A stretch of DNA of 64,000 nt from Microbacterium sp. TNHR37B (GTDB lineage Bacteria > Actinomycetota > Actinomycetes > Actinomycetales > Microbacteriaceae): positions 496,001-560,000 of the forward strand of contig NZ_LQGV01000001.1 of assembly GCF_001620065.1 (NCBI RefSeq). Direction: 5' to 3'. A program made the translations under genes and the position numbers. Positions 1-8,176 of this stretch are shown here, piece after piece (position 1 is the stretch's first letter; the number at the start of each line of letters is the position of its first letter). Below the pieces are notes generated by a model. It made no database searches, was not told the DNA's origin, and saw nothing but the letters and a program-made list of their open reading frames with translations.

Positions 1-56
1 GTGAGAAGCCGAGGTCGTCGCGCTGAGGCTCCGCAGCGGGGGGTGGGCTCCTGCTC

Positions 57-998
57 TCAGGTCAGGAGCGCGATCTTTCCTCCGGGATGCCCGGTCGCGA
101 GCTCGCGGAGGGCTTCTGGCGCCGCGGCGAGCGGATAGGTCCGCGCAACGGGCACGATGAGCGCACCGGAGGCGGCGAGGTCGACGAGCCCGCCGCGAGC
201 GGCGTCGCGGAATCGTGCGCTATCGGGAAGGGCGCCGGCGATCCACCGCAACCCGTCGGCGTGCGCCCGGTCCGGAGCCGCGATGGTGACGATGCGGCGG
301 CGGTCGTGGACGAGTGTCTCGGAGACCTCGACGGCCTCGTCGGTTCCGACGGCGTCCAAGGCGGCGGCGAAGGGTGCCTCTCCGGCGAGGTCGCGCAGGC
401 GAGCCAGGAGGCCGTCCCCGTAGGCGACGGCCTCTGCGCCGAAGCGTGTCACCCGGTCGAAGGAGGCCGGAGACGCCGTGCCGATGACCCGCAGCCCCTG
501 TCGTCGGGCCAGCTGGACGACGGCGACGCCCACCGCCCCGGATGCTCCGTGCAGGAGGATCGTCTCGCCTCGGGATGCCTCGACGACCGCGAGCATCTCC
601 GCGGCGGTCGTGCCGGCGAGGAGGAGATTGGCGGCCTCGGCGTGCGAGAGGGCTCCGGGCTTTCGCAGGACCTTCTGCGACGCCACGGTGATCTCGGTGG
701 CGTATCCGCCCTGTACACGGAAGGCCAGGACCTCGTCGCCCACGGTGGCAGGCTCGCCCGAAGCGAGAACCGCGCCGTCTCCGACAGCGACGAGCTCCCC
801 CGAGACCTCGTATCCGATCGGCACAGGGAAGGTCACTCCGCGGCGCGGATGCAGCACGTGCTTGACGTCGGCCGGATTGACGCCGGCCGCGCGCACGCGG
901 ATGGTCACCTCACCGGGCGCGGGCGGAGCCGGATCCACCGCCTCGAACGTCCACGTCTCGGGGCCTCCGGGTCGGTGGGCGATCCATTGCCGGGCCAC
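57..998 (-). CDS. Quinone oxidoreductase-like MDR protein (NADP-dependent)
   Basis: This is a 313-residue protein of the medium-chain dehydrogenase/reductase superfamily, zeta-crystallin/quinone oxidoreductase branch. An N-terminal GroES-like fold is followed by a Rossmann nucleotide site with the motif GASGAVG. The cysteine cluster that binds structural zinc in alcohol dehydrogenases is absent, so a zinc-free NADPH-dependent reductase is likely; the substrate is unknown. I chose the GTG at 998, one base after the era stop, because a GGGG stretch in the era tail can serve as its ribosome-binding site. A 19-residue upstream extension would lie inside era. It is the last visible gene of the hrcA-to-era run. 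Confidence 0.85.
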   Translation of the reverse strand: MARQWIAHRPGGPETWTFEAVDPAPPAPGEVTIRVRAAGVNPADVKHVLHPRRGVTFPVPIGYEVSGELVAVGDGAVLASGEPATVGDEVLAFRVQGGYATEITVASQKVLRKPGALSHAEAANLLLAGTTAAEMLAVVEASRGETILLHGASGAVGVAVVQLARRQGLRVIGTASPASFDRVTRFGAEAVAYGDGLLARLRDLAGEAPFAAALDAVGTDEAVEVSETLVHDRRRIVTIAAPDRAHADGLRWIAGALPDSARFRDAARGGLVDLAASGALIVPVARTYPLAAAPEALRELATGHPGGKIALLT

Positions 999-999
999 C

Positions 1000-1908
1000 T
1001 CAGAACCCCAGCCGTCCCAGGTGTTTCGGGTCCCGCTGCCATTCCTTGGCGACACGCACGTGGAGTTTCAGGAAGACCTTGGTTCCGACGAGCGGCTCGA
1101 TCTGCGCTCGCGCGCGGGCGCCCACGTCGCGGAGGCGGGAACCCCGGTGACCGATGATGATGGCCTTCTGGCTGTCGCGCTCGACCACGACGTTGGCGAA
1201 GACATCGGTGAGCTCCCCCTCCTCGCGTCGGGAGATCTCCTCGATGGTGACCGCGATCGAGTGCGGCAGTTCGTCACGCACGCCTTCCAGAGCCGCCTCG
1301 CGGATGATCTCGGCGATCCGATCCTCGAGCGACTCGTCGGTCACGACGTCATCCGGGTAGAGGGCCGGTCCTTCCGGCAGAAGGCGCAGGACCTCGTCGG
1401 CGAGTACATCCAGCTGAACGTCGGTGACCGCGGAGAGCGGGATGACGGCTGCCCAGTCCTCGCGCAGGCTGTCCACCTCCATGAGACGCTCGGTCACCTC
1501 GTCGCGGCCGGCCACATCGACCTTCGTGACGATCGCAACTTTTGCGGCCCGTGGATACCCGTCGAGGGAGGCAGCGATGCGTCGGTCACCCGGACCCACC
1601 TTCTCGGTGGCGGGGACCAGGAAGCCGATCACGTCGACGTCGCCCAGGACCTGTTCGACCAGATCGTTGAGCCGCTGCCCGAGAAGAGTGCGGGGCTTGT
1701 GGATGCCCGGCGTGTCGACGATGACGATCTGCCCGCCCGGGCGCGTCAGGATCCCCCGGATGGCCCGGCGCGTGGTCTGCGGCTTGTCCGAGGTGATCGC
1801 GACCTTCTCGCCCACGAGAGCGTTCGTCAGTGTCGACTTGCCGACGTTCGGGCGCCCGACGAACGTGACGAAGCCGGAACGGAACGGGGTGGCGGGCGGC
1901 GTGCTCAC
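1000..1908 (-). CDS. era: GTPase Era
   Basis: Era is an essential GTPase that binds the 3' end of 16S rRNA and helps mature the 30S subunit. The 302-residue protein has the G1 loop GRPNVGKS at residues 18-25, the G3 motif DTPG, the G4 motif TKVD and a C-terminal KH RNA-binding domain from about residue 200. The length is normal for the family. It starts with GTG, overlapping the stop of the upstream CorC-like gene as GTGA, and an AGGAGG-type ribosome-binding site lies inside that gene's end. Its neighbours ybeY, phoH and rsmE also act in rRNA or ribosome maturation. Confidence 0.97.
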   Translation of the reverse strand: MSTPPATPFRSGFVTFVGRPNVGKSTLTNALVGEKVAITSDKPQTTRRAIRGILTRPGGQIVIVDTPGIHKPRTLLGQRLNDLVEQVLGDVDVIGFLVPATEKVGPGDRRIAASLDGYPRAAKVAIVTKVDVAGRDEVTERLMEVDSLREDWAAVIPLSAVTDVQLDVLADEVLRLLPEGPALYPDDVVTDESLEDRIAEIIREAALEGVRDELPHSIAVTIEEISRREEGELTDVFANVVVERDSQKAIIIGHRGSRLRDVGARARAQIEPLVGTKVFLKLHVRVAKEWQRDPKHLGRLGF

Positions 1909-3227
1909 GAGTCCTCCTGAGCGGGTTCGGTGTCTCCGGCGTCACGCGCGGACGCCTTCTGAAGTGCCTCGAGGGCGGGGCTGCGCTCGACGAAGACCGT
2001 GGCCAGTCCCCGCCCTCGCCCGAGGGATGTTCCGCCGGTGATGAGGAGACCGTCGTGCTCTGCGGTGGACCCCGGTAGCGGCACGCGCCCCAGCAGCTTG
2101 CCGAGGAGCCCGCCGATGGAGTCGACATCGTCGTCTTCCAGGTCGATGCCGAACAGCTCCCCGACCTCGTCCAGCCCGAGACGCGTGCTGACGCGGTAGC
2201 GCCCGTCGCCCAGATCGACCACTTCGGACGAGCGCGGGTCGTACTCGTCGGCGATCTCGCCGACGAGCTCCTCGATGAGGTCCTCCAGCGTCACCAGGCC
2301 TGACACTCCCCCGTACTCGTCGACGACGAGGCAGACGTGCACCGCGTCACGCTTCATCTGCTGGAGCAGGGTCTCCGCCTTCATCGACTCCGGCACGAAG
2401 ACGGCCGGACGGGCGATACGGCTCACGGGAGCCTGGCGCCAGGCGGTCTCGTCGCGATAGGCGAAATGCACCAAATCCTTGAGGTACACGACGCCGACGA
2501 TGTCGTCTGCGTCGTCGTCGGCGACGGGGATGCGCGAGACGCCCTTGTCGAGGAAGAGCTGCATCGCCTCCTGCGTCGTCGCGGCCGCGTCCATGGTCAC
2601 CATGTCGGTGCGCGGCACCATGACCGCGCGCACGAACGTATCGGTGAACTCGAACACCGAGTGGATGAGGTCGCGGTCATCCTCCTCGATCAGGTCTTGC
2701 GAGGCGGCCTCGTCGACCATGCTCAGCAGCTGCTCCTCCGACGCGAACGACGTGCCGCGCGCGACACCGGGTGTGACGCGGTTGCCGACGATGACCAGGA
2801 GGTGGGCAAGCGGCCCGAGGAGGATGCGCGCGGCGCGGACGATCGGAGCGAAGCCGCGCAGCATGCCCTTGGCATGTTGGCGTCCGAAGCTTCGGGGGCT
2901 GGCTCCCACGAGCACGAACGACACCGCGCTCATGAGGACGGCCGCAGCCAGCATCGCCCACCAGATGTTGTCGAACAGGAGCGTGAAGGCGGCGGTCACG
3001 AGCACGGCCGCGGTGGTCTCGGCCAGGATGCGGATGAAGACCACGGCGTTGCCGTGTGCCTCGGGGTCGGCCGCGATGCGCTGGAGCGCCGATCCGTTGC
3101 GTCCCGTCAGGGAGAGCTCGGCGATATCGAGCCGGGAGGTGACGCCGAGGGCGGCATCGAGTGCCGCCATGAGCCCGCCGAGACCGACCAGCAGGACGGC
3201 GGCGACGAGAAGCAGCGCCTCCGTCAT
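1905..3227 (-). CDS. CorC/HlyC-family membrane protein with CBS pair
   Basis: This 440-residue protein belongs to the CNNM/CorC family, often annotated as hemolysin-family but more plausibly linked to divalent-cation (magnesium or cobalt) transport. The N-terminal 190 or so residues hold the hydrophobic CNNM (DUF21) segments, beginning with a strongly hydrophobic helix. A tandem CBS domain pair follows (about 205-330), then a CorC_HlyC domain (about 345-425). The acidic tail is family-typical. The ATG overlaps the ybeY stop as ATGA, so translation is probably coupled. A location between ybeY and era is common in bacteria. Transport substrate is inferred, not shown. Confidence 0.9.
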   Translation of the reverse strand: MTEALLLVAAVLLVGLGGLMAALDAALGVTSRLDIAELSLTGRNGSALQRIAADPEAHGNAVVFIRILAETTAAVLVTAAFTLLFDNIWWAMLAAAVLMSAVSFVLVGASPRSFGRQHAKGMLRGFAPIVRAARILLGPLAHLLVIVGNRVTPGVARGTSFASEEQLLSMVDEAASQDLIEEDDRDLIHSVFEFTDTFVRAVMVPRTDMVTMDAAATTQEAMQLFLDKGVSRIPVADDDADDIVGVVYLKDLVHFAYRDETAWRQAPVSRIARPAVFVPESMKAETLLQQMKRDAVHVCLVVDEYGGVSGLVTLEDLIEELVGEIADEYDPRSSEVVDLGDGRYRVSTRLGLDEVGELFGIDLEDDDVDSIGGLLGKLLGRVPLPGSTAEHDGLLITGGTSLGRGRGLATVFVERSPALEALQKASARDAGDTEPAQEDS

Positions 3228-3691
3228 GCGCGTCGTCGACGCTCGGAGGCGTGGAACGCGGCAATCAGCTCACGCTGGAGTCCGAACATCTCACGCTCCT
3301 CCTCCGGCTCGGCATGGTCGAAGCCCAGGAGGTGGAGGAGGCCGTGGGTGGTCAACAGGATCAGCTCATCGAGAGTCGTGTGTCCCGCCGCCTCGGCCTG
3401 CGTCTCGGCGACCTGTGGGCAGAGCACGATGTCTCCCAGGAGGCCGGCGGGCGTCGGCTGTTCCTCCGTGCCGGGGCGCAGTTCGTCCATGGGAAAGCTC
3501 AGGACGTCCGTCGGCCCGGGCTCGTCCATCCACTGCACATGGAGGGCCTCCATCGCGCCCTCGTCGACCAGGAGGATGGCGACGTCGGCGTCGGGGCTGA
3601 CGTGGAGCTCCGCGAGGTTGTTCTCCATCAGCCGCAGAAGGACGGTCTCGTCCACGGCGGCACCGGACTCGTTGGTGATCTCGATCGTCAT
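3224..3691 (-). CDS. ybeY: Endoribonuclease YbeY
   Basis: YbeY is a single-strand endoribonuclease involved in 16S rRNA 3'-end maturation and ribosome quality control. The 155-residue protein carries the family's zinc motif H-x3-H-x5-H as HGLLHLLGFDH. Length is normal. Its ATG overlaps the phoH stop as ATGA, and its own stop overlaps the CorC-like gene, so it sits inside a tightly coupled operon. Its place next to phoH and near era is conserved widely among bacteria. Confidence 0.96.
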   Translation of the reverse strand: MTIEITNESGAAVDETVLLRLMENNLAELHVSPDADVAILLVDEGAMEALHVQWMDEPGPTDVLSFPMDELRPGTEEQPTPAGLLGDIVLCPQVAETQAEAAGHTTLDELILLTTHGLLHLLGFDHAEPEEEREMFGLQRELIAAFHASERRRRA

Positions 3692-4788
3692 GAGCGTCCT
3701 CGCGGGGGGAAGTGGTCGCGCGGTCCCTTTGCGCGGCGGGGGTCACGGGGGTCGTGGGCCTTGCGGCGCTCGGCCCGGTTGGCGAACTCGGCCGCCTCCT
3801 CGCGTTCGCGACGCGAGGCGAGTCGCTGCTCGTCGTACTCGGTGTACGCATCGACGATCCGGCCGACCAGCGTGTGACGGACGACGTCGTCGCTCGTGAG
3901 GTAGCTGAAGTGGATGTCGTCGATGTCCTTCAGGACGCGAGTGACCAGACGCAGCCCCGACGCGCCCTGCGGGAGGTCGATCTGGGTGATGTCGCCGGTG
4001 ACGACCATGCGGGTTCCGAAGCCGAGGCGGGTGAGGAACATCTTCATCTGCTCGGGGGTCGTGTTCTGGGCCTCGTCGAGCACGACGAACGAATCGTTGA
4101 GCGTGCGTCCGCGCATGTAGGCGAGAGGGGCGACCTCGATGGTGCCGGACGCCATGAGCTTGGGAACCAGCTCCGGATCGAGCATCTCGTTGAGCGCGTC
4201 GTAGAGCGGGCGCAGGTACGGATCGATCTTGTCGGTGAGACTGCCCGGGAGGAACCCGAGCCGTTCGCCCGCTTCGATCGCCGGCCTGCTCAGGATGATC
4301 CGGCTGACCTCTTTGCGCTGGAGGGCCTGGACGGCCTTCGCCATGGCGAGGTAGGTCTTTCCGGTGCCGGCGGGGCCGATGCCGAAGACGATCGTGTTCT
4401 CCTCGATCGCGTCGACGTACGCCTTCTGCCCGAGCGTCTTCGGCCGGATGACACGACCGCGCGAACTGAGGATCGGCTCGCCGAGCACTTCGGACGGACG
4501 CGTTGCCGTATCGGCCCGCATCATGCGGCTGGAGGCGCTGACGTCGGCGGGGTCGAGACCCTGCCCGGCACGCGCCATGGCGATGAGCTCCTCGACGAGC
4601 GCGCGGGCGGCCGCCACGTCGTCGGCCGCGCCGGAGAGGGTGATCTCGTTCCCACGCACGTGGACGAGGACGTCGGGGTGTTCCCGCTCGACGACGCGCA
4701 GCAGCCGATCCTGCGGGCCGAGCAGCTGCACCATGGCGACGCCGTCGGCGTGGATCTGCGCGACGGTCGGTTCGGGGGCGTCAGCCAC
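3688..4788 (-). CDS. phoH: PhoH family ATPase
   Basis: A 366-residue PhoH-family protein (YbeZ type), a predicted cytoplasmic ATPase that travels with YbeY and is thought to act in RNA metabolism. The Walker A loop GPAGTGKT is at residues 138-145 and a Walker B-like VLDEAQN motif follows. The N-terminal 75 or so residues resemble a KH-like extension and the C-terminus is Arg-rich. The GTG start overlaps the HIT gene's end by 8 bases. PhoH is named for phosphate starvation in Escherichia coli, but nothing here suggests phosphate control. Confidence 0.93.
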   Translation of the reverse strand: MADAPEPTVAQIHADGVAMVQLLGPQDRLLRVVEREHPDVLVHVRGNEITLSGAADDVAAARALVEELIAMARAGQGLDPADVSASSRMMRADTATRPSEVLGEPILSSRGRVIRPKTLGQKAYVDAIEENTIVFGIGPAGTGKTYLAMAKAVQALQRKEVSRIILSRPAIEAGERLGFLPGSLTDKIDPYLRPLYDALNEMLDPELVPKLMASGTIEVAPLAYMRGRTLNDSFVVLDEAQNTTPEQMKMFLTRLGFGTRMVVTGDITQIDLPQGASGLRLVTRVLKDIDDIHFSYLTSDDVVRHTLVGRIVDAYTEYDEQRLASRREREEAAEFANRAERRKAHDPRDPRRAKGPRDHFPPRGRS

Positions 4789-5128
4789 CGAGGCTCCCTT
4801 CGTCGAGGTCGCCCGCCAACACGTGTGCGTGGACGTGGAAGACGGTCTGCCCCGCGGCCGGGCCGGTGTTGAAGATGAGGCGGAAGTCCCCGCCGGCGTG
4901 TTCGCTCGCGAGCGAGTTCGCCAACCCGATCATCTCGGCGAGGAGCGCCGGATCGCCCGCCGCCAGCTCCACCACGTTGCGGTACTCCGCCGACTTGGGG
5001 ATCACCAGGAGATGGACGGGAGCCTGCGGGGCGATGTCACGGATGGCGAAGGCGTTCTCGGTCTCGGCGATGATCTCCGACGGGACCTCACCCTCGAGGA
5101 TGCGCGTGAAGATCGACGGCTCACTCAT
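4781..5128 (-). CDS. HIT-family nucleotide hydrolase
   Basis: This 115-residue protein has the histidine triad HVHAHV near its C-terminus and the family fold beginning FTRILEGEVPSEII. HIT proteins of this size (HinT type) hydrolyse adenosine phosphoramidates or similar nucleotide conjugates; the physiological substrate is not known. A longer reading frame runs upstream into rsmE, but the family match begins at the ATG at 5128. A TAGACT box seven bases before that ATG suggests a leaderless internal promoter, so the distal operon could be transcribed without CIRCE control. Confidence 0.93.
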   Translation of the reverse strand: MSEPSIFTRILEGEVPSEIIAETENAFAIRDIAPQAPVHLLVIPKSAEYRNVVELAAGDPALLAEMIGLANSLASEHAGGDFRLIFNTGPAAGQTVFHVHAHVLAGDLDEGSLGG

Positions 5129-5135
5129 GCTCACG

Positions 5136-5141
5136 AGTCTA
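5136..5141 (-). promoter_or_regulatory. Leaderless-type -10 box for the HIT gene
   Basis: TAGACT lies 7 bases before the ATG, in the 41-base gap after rsmE. It fits the TAnnnT-N6/7-start pattern repeated in this window, so transcription would begin at or next to the start codon. Confidence 0.5.
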
Positions 5142-5169
5142 TCCGCGGTGGCGCGAGCGGAGGAGGCGC

Positions 5170-5901
5170 TCACCAGCGGCCGAGTCGTCCGTTCAGCAGA
5201 GCGAGGGCTGCGGGGCCTGCGGTCGAGGTACGCAGGATGGTCGATCCGAGCCGCACGAGCGTGGCCCCCGCCTCGTCCAGTCGCTGCAGCTCGTCGGGTG
5301 CGATGCCCCCCTCGGGGCCTACGACGAGCACGATGTCCTCCGCAGCGGCGGGCCCCCACGCGCTGAGCGCCGTCTGCGCGGTGGGCTCGAGCACCAGTGC
5401 CGCCGGAGCGAGCGAGAGGAGCTCGACCGTCGAGAGGGGTGCCTCCACGCGCGGCACCCATGCGCGATGGGCCTGCTTGGCCGCTTCGCGGACGATGGAC
5501 TGCCACCGTGCGACGCCGCGGTCGCGCTTGGCGGCCTCCCACCGGGAGACGCTTCGGGCGGCCTGCCACGGGATGATCCGGTCGACGCCGAGCTCGGTCG
5601 CCGCCTGGATGGCGAGCTCGTCGCGGTCTCCCTTGGCCAGCGCCTGCACCAGGGTGACGCGGGGCGCCGGGCGTTCCTCATGGCGGACCGAGCGCACGCG
5701 CACCGAGACCTCGCGTGCGGACGCCGTCTCCACGACCGCCTCGACCCACGAACCGGCGCCCTCCCCGAGGGTGACCTCTTCCCCGGGGCGAACGCGACGC
5801 ACCGTCGCCGCGTGGTGCGCCTCGGCTCCCCCGAATGTCACGACGTCGCCCGTCGCGGCTGTCGAGAGATCCCGGTCGTCGAGGAGGAAATGCAGTGCCA
5901 C
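5170..5901 (-). CDS. rsmE: 16S rRNA m3U1498 methyltransferase RsmE
   Basis: RsmE methylates N3 of U1498 in 16S rRNA on the assembled 30S subunit. The 243-residue protein has a PUA-like N-terminal domain and a C-terminal SPOUT knot, with the SAM-binding segments VVGPEGGI and LRTSTAGPAAL. Length is normal. It starts with GTG three bases after the dnaJ stop. The dnaJ-rsmE order is a frequent bacterial arrangement and puts this modification enzyme under the same CIRCE-headed transcript. Confidence 0.96.
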   Translation of the reverse strand: MALHFLLDDRDLSTAATGDVVTFGGAEAHHAATVRRVRPGEEVTLGEGAGSWVEAVVETASAREVSVRVRSVRHEERPAPRVTLVQALAKGDRDELAIQAATELGVDRIIPWQAARSVSRWEAAKRDRGVARWQSIVREAAKQAHRAWVPRVEAPLSTVELLSLAPAALVLEPTAQTALSAWGPAAAEDIVLVVGPEGGIAPDELQRLDEAGATLVRLGSTILRTSTAGPAALALLNGRLGRW

Positions 5902-5904
5902 GGA

Positions 5905-7017
5905 TCAGCCGTTGCGGAAGCGGTCGCGCAGCTTCGAGAAGAGCCCCTGATGGAACTCCGCCAGCCGCGGCCCGGGGGCCTTGGTCTTCTTGGCGAACTC
6001 CTCGATCAGGGCTCGTTCGCGTGCATCCAGGCGTGTCGGTGTGACCACGTGGATACCGACGCGGAGGTCGCCGCGCTGACCGCCGCGCAACGGCGTGATC
6101 CCTCGTCCCCGCGTCGTCAGGACCTCGCCCGACTGTGCTCCGGGCTTGATCTCGAGCTCGACGGGACCGTCCAGCGATTCGATCGTCGTCGTGGTTCCGA
6201 GGATGGCGTCGGGCATGGACACCTCGAGCGTCGCCAACAGGTCGTCGCCCTCCCGGCTGAACACCTCGTGAGGCGTGACGGTGACCTCCAGATAGAGGTC
6301 GCCGTTGGGTCCTCCCGCGGGACCCACTTCGCCCGATCCGGGCAACTGCAGACGGAGGCCGGTCTCGACGCCGGCGGGGATGTCGACCGAGACGGTGCGA
6401 CGCGCGCGGACGCGTCCCTGGCCGGCGCACGTCCCGCACGGGTAGGGAATCGTGGTGCCGTACCCCTGGCAGGTCGTGCAGGGCTGGGAGGTGACGACGT
6501 TGCCGAGGAGGCTCCGTACCGTCCGCTGGACCTGACCCGAACCATGGCAGATGTCGCACGTGACCGGCTGGGTGCCCGGCTGGCAGCACGACCCCTGGCA
6601 GGTCTCGCACAGCACGGCGGTGTCGACCTCCACGTCGCGGTGGGCGCCGAAGACGACGTCGCCGAGATCGAGGGTCACGCGCACGAGGGCGTCCTGACCG
6701 CGCTCGCGCCGCGAGCGGGGGCGTCCGGCCCGGGCTCCCCCGCCGCCGAAGAACGCCTCGAACACGTCGCCGAACCCGCCGAATCCCCCGGCGCCCCCGC
6801 CGAACGGGTTGTTGTCACCGCCGAGGTCATACCGCTGGCGTTGCTCAGGGTCGCTCAGCACGTCGTAGGCGTGCGTGACGAGCTTGAACTTCTCCGCCGC
6901 GTCCTCGCCCGGATTGACGTCGGGGTGGAGCTCGCGCGCCAAGCGACGGTACGCCTTCTTGATCTCGTCGGGCGTCGCCTCTCGCGACACTCCGAGCACC
7001 TCGTAGTGGTCAGCCAC
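5905..7017 (-). CDS. dnaJ: Chaperone DnaJ (DnaJ2 type, with HrcA)
   Basis: DnaJ is the Hsp40 co-chaperone that stimulates DnaK ATPase and delivers unfolded clients. The 370-residue protein has an N-terminal J domain with the HPD tripeptide, a Gly/Phe-rich linker, a four-repeat zinc-binding region and a C-terminal client-binding domain. Repeats 2-4 read [16 protein letters not shown] and CGTCAGQG. The first reads CETCQGSC followed by another Cys, so the usual final glycine is replaced, although the two zinc cysteines remain. It starts with GTG 45 bases after hrcA. In actinobacteria this hrcA-linked copy is DnaJ2, distinct from the copy in the dnaK operon. Confidence 0.96.
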   Translation of the reverse strand: MADHYEVLGVSREATPDEIKKAYRRLARELHPDVNPGEDAAEKFKLVTHAYDVLSDPEQRQRYDLGGDNNPFGGGAGGFGGFGDVFEAFFGGGGARAGRPRSRRERGQDALVRVTLDLGDVVFGAHRDVEVDTAVLCETCQGSCCQPGTQPVTCDICHGSGQVQRTVRSLLGNVVTSQPCTTCQGYGTTIPYPCGTCAGQGRVRARRTVSVDIPAGVETGLRLQLPGSGEVGPAGGPNGDLYLEVTVTPHEVFSREGDDLLATLEVSMPDAILGTTTTIESLDGPVELEIKPGAQSGEVLTTRGRGITPLRGGQRGDLRVGIHVVTPTRLDARERALIEEFAKKTKAPGPRLAEFHQGLFSKLRDRFRNG

Positions 7018-7062
7018 AATCGCCTTTCCCGCCGCTCAGGGCGCGGTCTGCCGTCGACGGCG

Positions 7063-8100
7063 TCACCGGGACTTCTCGTCCTCGTCCAACAGCCGGCTCA
7101 GATAGTGCGCGACGGCGCGGACCGCCGCGAGGTTGGTGGGGTAGTCCATGCGCGTGGGTCCGAGCAGACCCACCCGCGCACGGGTTCCGGTCGCGTCGTA
7201 GTCGCCCGCGATGACGGAGGCTTCGGGAAGCCCGAAGGGCTCGTTCTCCCGCCCGATGCTCGCCGCGAGACCCTGCTCGTCGGCGACCATCTCGCCCATG
7301 AGACGGAGGAGCGTCACCTGCTCCTCGATCGCCTCCAAGAGCGGGTAGATACTGCCTCGGAAATCGGATTCCCGTCGCGCCAGCGTCGCGCTCCCGGCCA
7401 TGACGAGCCGGTCCTGGCGGAACTCCTCGAGCTCTTCCGCCACGATGCCGGCGACGGTGTGCACCGCACGATCGATGCGGGTGGCGCCGGCCGGTCGCGA
7501 GAGGAACTCGCTGAGCGCCTGGGTGCCGTCCCGGACGCTCCGCCCCGTGACGAGGTCGGCGATGGCGACCTTGACCCGGGCGACCTCCGCCTCGTCGAGC
7601 TCTTCGGCGAGGAAAGCGAGGCGCTGGGACACACGGCCGGTGTCGGTCACGACGATGACGACGATCCGAGTCGCGCCCAAGTGGACGAACTCGACGTGGG
7701 AGACATTGGCGCGGGCGAACGACGGATACTGGACGATCGCCACCTGCCCGGTCAGCTGCGTCAGCGATCGGACGGTGCGCACGAGCAGGTCGTCGAGATC
7801 GACGGTGCCGTCGAGGAACGACGAGATGGCCGCGCGCTGCGCGGACGTGAGCGGACGGAGCTCGGCGAGGTGGTCGACGAAGACCCGGTAGCCCTTGTCG
7901 GTGGGGACCCGTCCGGAGGACGTATGGGGAGCCACGATCAGCTCCTCGTCCTCCAGCAGCGCCATGTCGTTGCGGATGGTCGCGGCGGAGACGCCGAACT
8001 GATGGCGATCGACGATCGATTTACTCCCCACCGGCTCGTGGGTGTCGACGTAGTCCTGGACGATGGCGCGGAGGACCTGGAGACCGCGTTCCGAAACCAT
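7063..8100 (-). CDS. hrcA: Heat-inducible transcription repressor HrcA
   Basis: HrcA represses class I heat-shock genes by binding CIRCE, and GroEL assists its activity. The 345-residue protein has an N-terminal winged helix with the segment GVSAATIRNDMALLEDE, followed by the GAF-like HrcA domain. Length is normal. The ATG at 8100 follows a GAGGAGGGG ribosome-binding site, and the CIRCE element lies 13-39 bases upstream, so the gene is probably autorepressed. It heads the operon with dnaJ and rsmE. Confidence 0.97.
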   Translation of the reverse strand: MVSERGLQVLRAIVQDYVDTHEPVGSKSIVDRHQFGVSAATIRNDMALLEDEELIVAPHTSSGRVPTDKGYRVFVDHLAELRPLTSAQRAAISSFLDGTVDLDDLLVRTVRSLTQLTGQVAIVQYPSFARANVSHVEFVHLGATRIVVIVVTDTGRVSQRLAFLAEELDEAEVARVKVAIADLVTGRSVRDGTQALSEFLSRPAGATRIDRAVHTVAGIVAEELEEFRQDRLVMAGSATLARRESDFRGSIYPLLEAIEEQVTLLRLMGEMVADEQGLAASIGRENEPFGLPEASVIAGDYDATGTRARVGLLGPTRMDYPTNLAAVRAVAHYLSRLLDEDEKSR

Positions 8101-8112
8101 GACCCCTCCTCG

Positions 8113-8139
8113 CTGGCACTCCCGACGTGTGAGTGCCAA
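8113..8139 (-). promoter_or_regulatory. CIRCE operator of hrcA-dnaJ
   Basis: Inverted repeat TTGGCACTC-N9-GAGTGCCAG on the minus strand, matching the CIRCE consensus TTAGCACTC-N9-GAGTGCTAA with a G for A change in one arm and compensating changes in the other. It lies directly after the predicted -10 box and before the hrcA ribosome-binding site, so HrcA binding would block initiation. Confidence 0.95.
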
Positions 8140-8144
8140 TTCTA
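8139..8144 (-). promoter_or_regulatory. -10 box of the hrcA promoter
   Basis: TAGAAT on the minus strand abuts the CIRCE left arm, placing the start of transcription inside the operator. No good -35 match is visible 17 bases upstream. Confidence 0.6.
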
Positions 8145-8176
8145 GCGCGCGCAGCCCCGATCGTCGGTCGCCGGGC

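Noticed and set aside
1..56. A possible gene end or start at the left edge.
   Set aside because: Only 56 bases remain beyond the oxidoreductase stop, and neither strand shows a recognisable motif.
2337..3899. A plus-strand frame across the CorC-like gene and ybeY.
   Set aside because: It is an antisense shadow, with composition dominated by Arg and His and no ribosome-binding site.
5467..8145. A long plus-strand frame across rsmE, dnaJ and hrcA.
   Set aside because: High GC leaves antisense frames open. The minus strand encodes three intact conserved proteins and the plus product has no domain.
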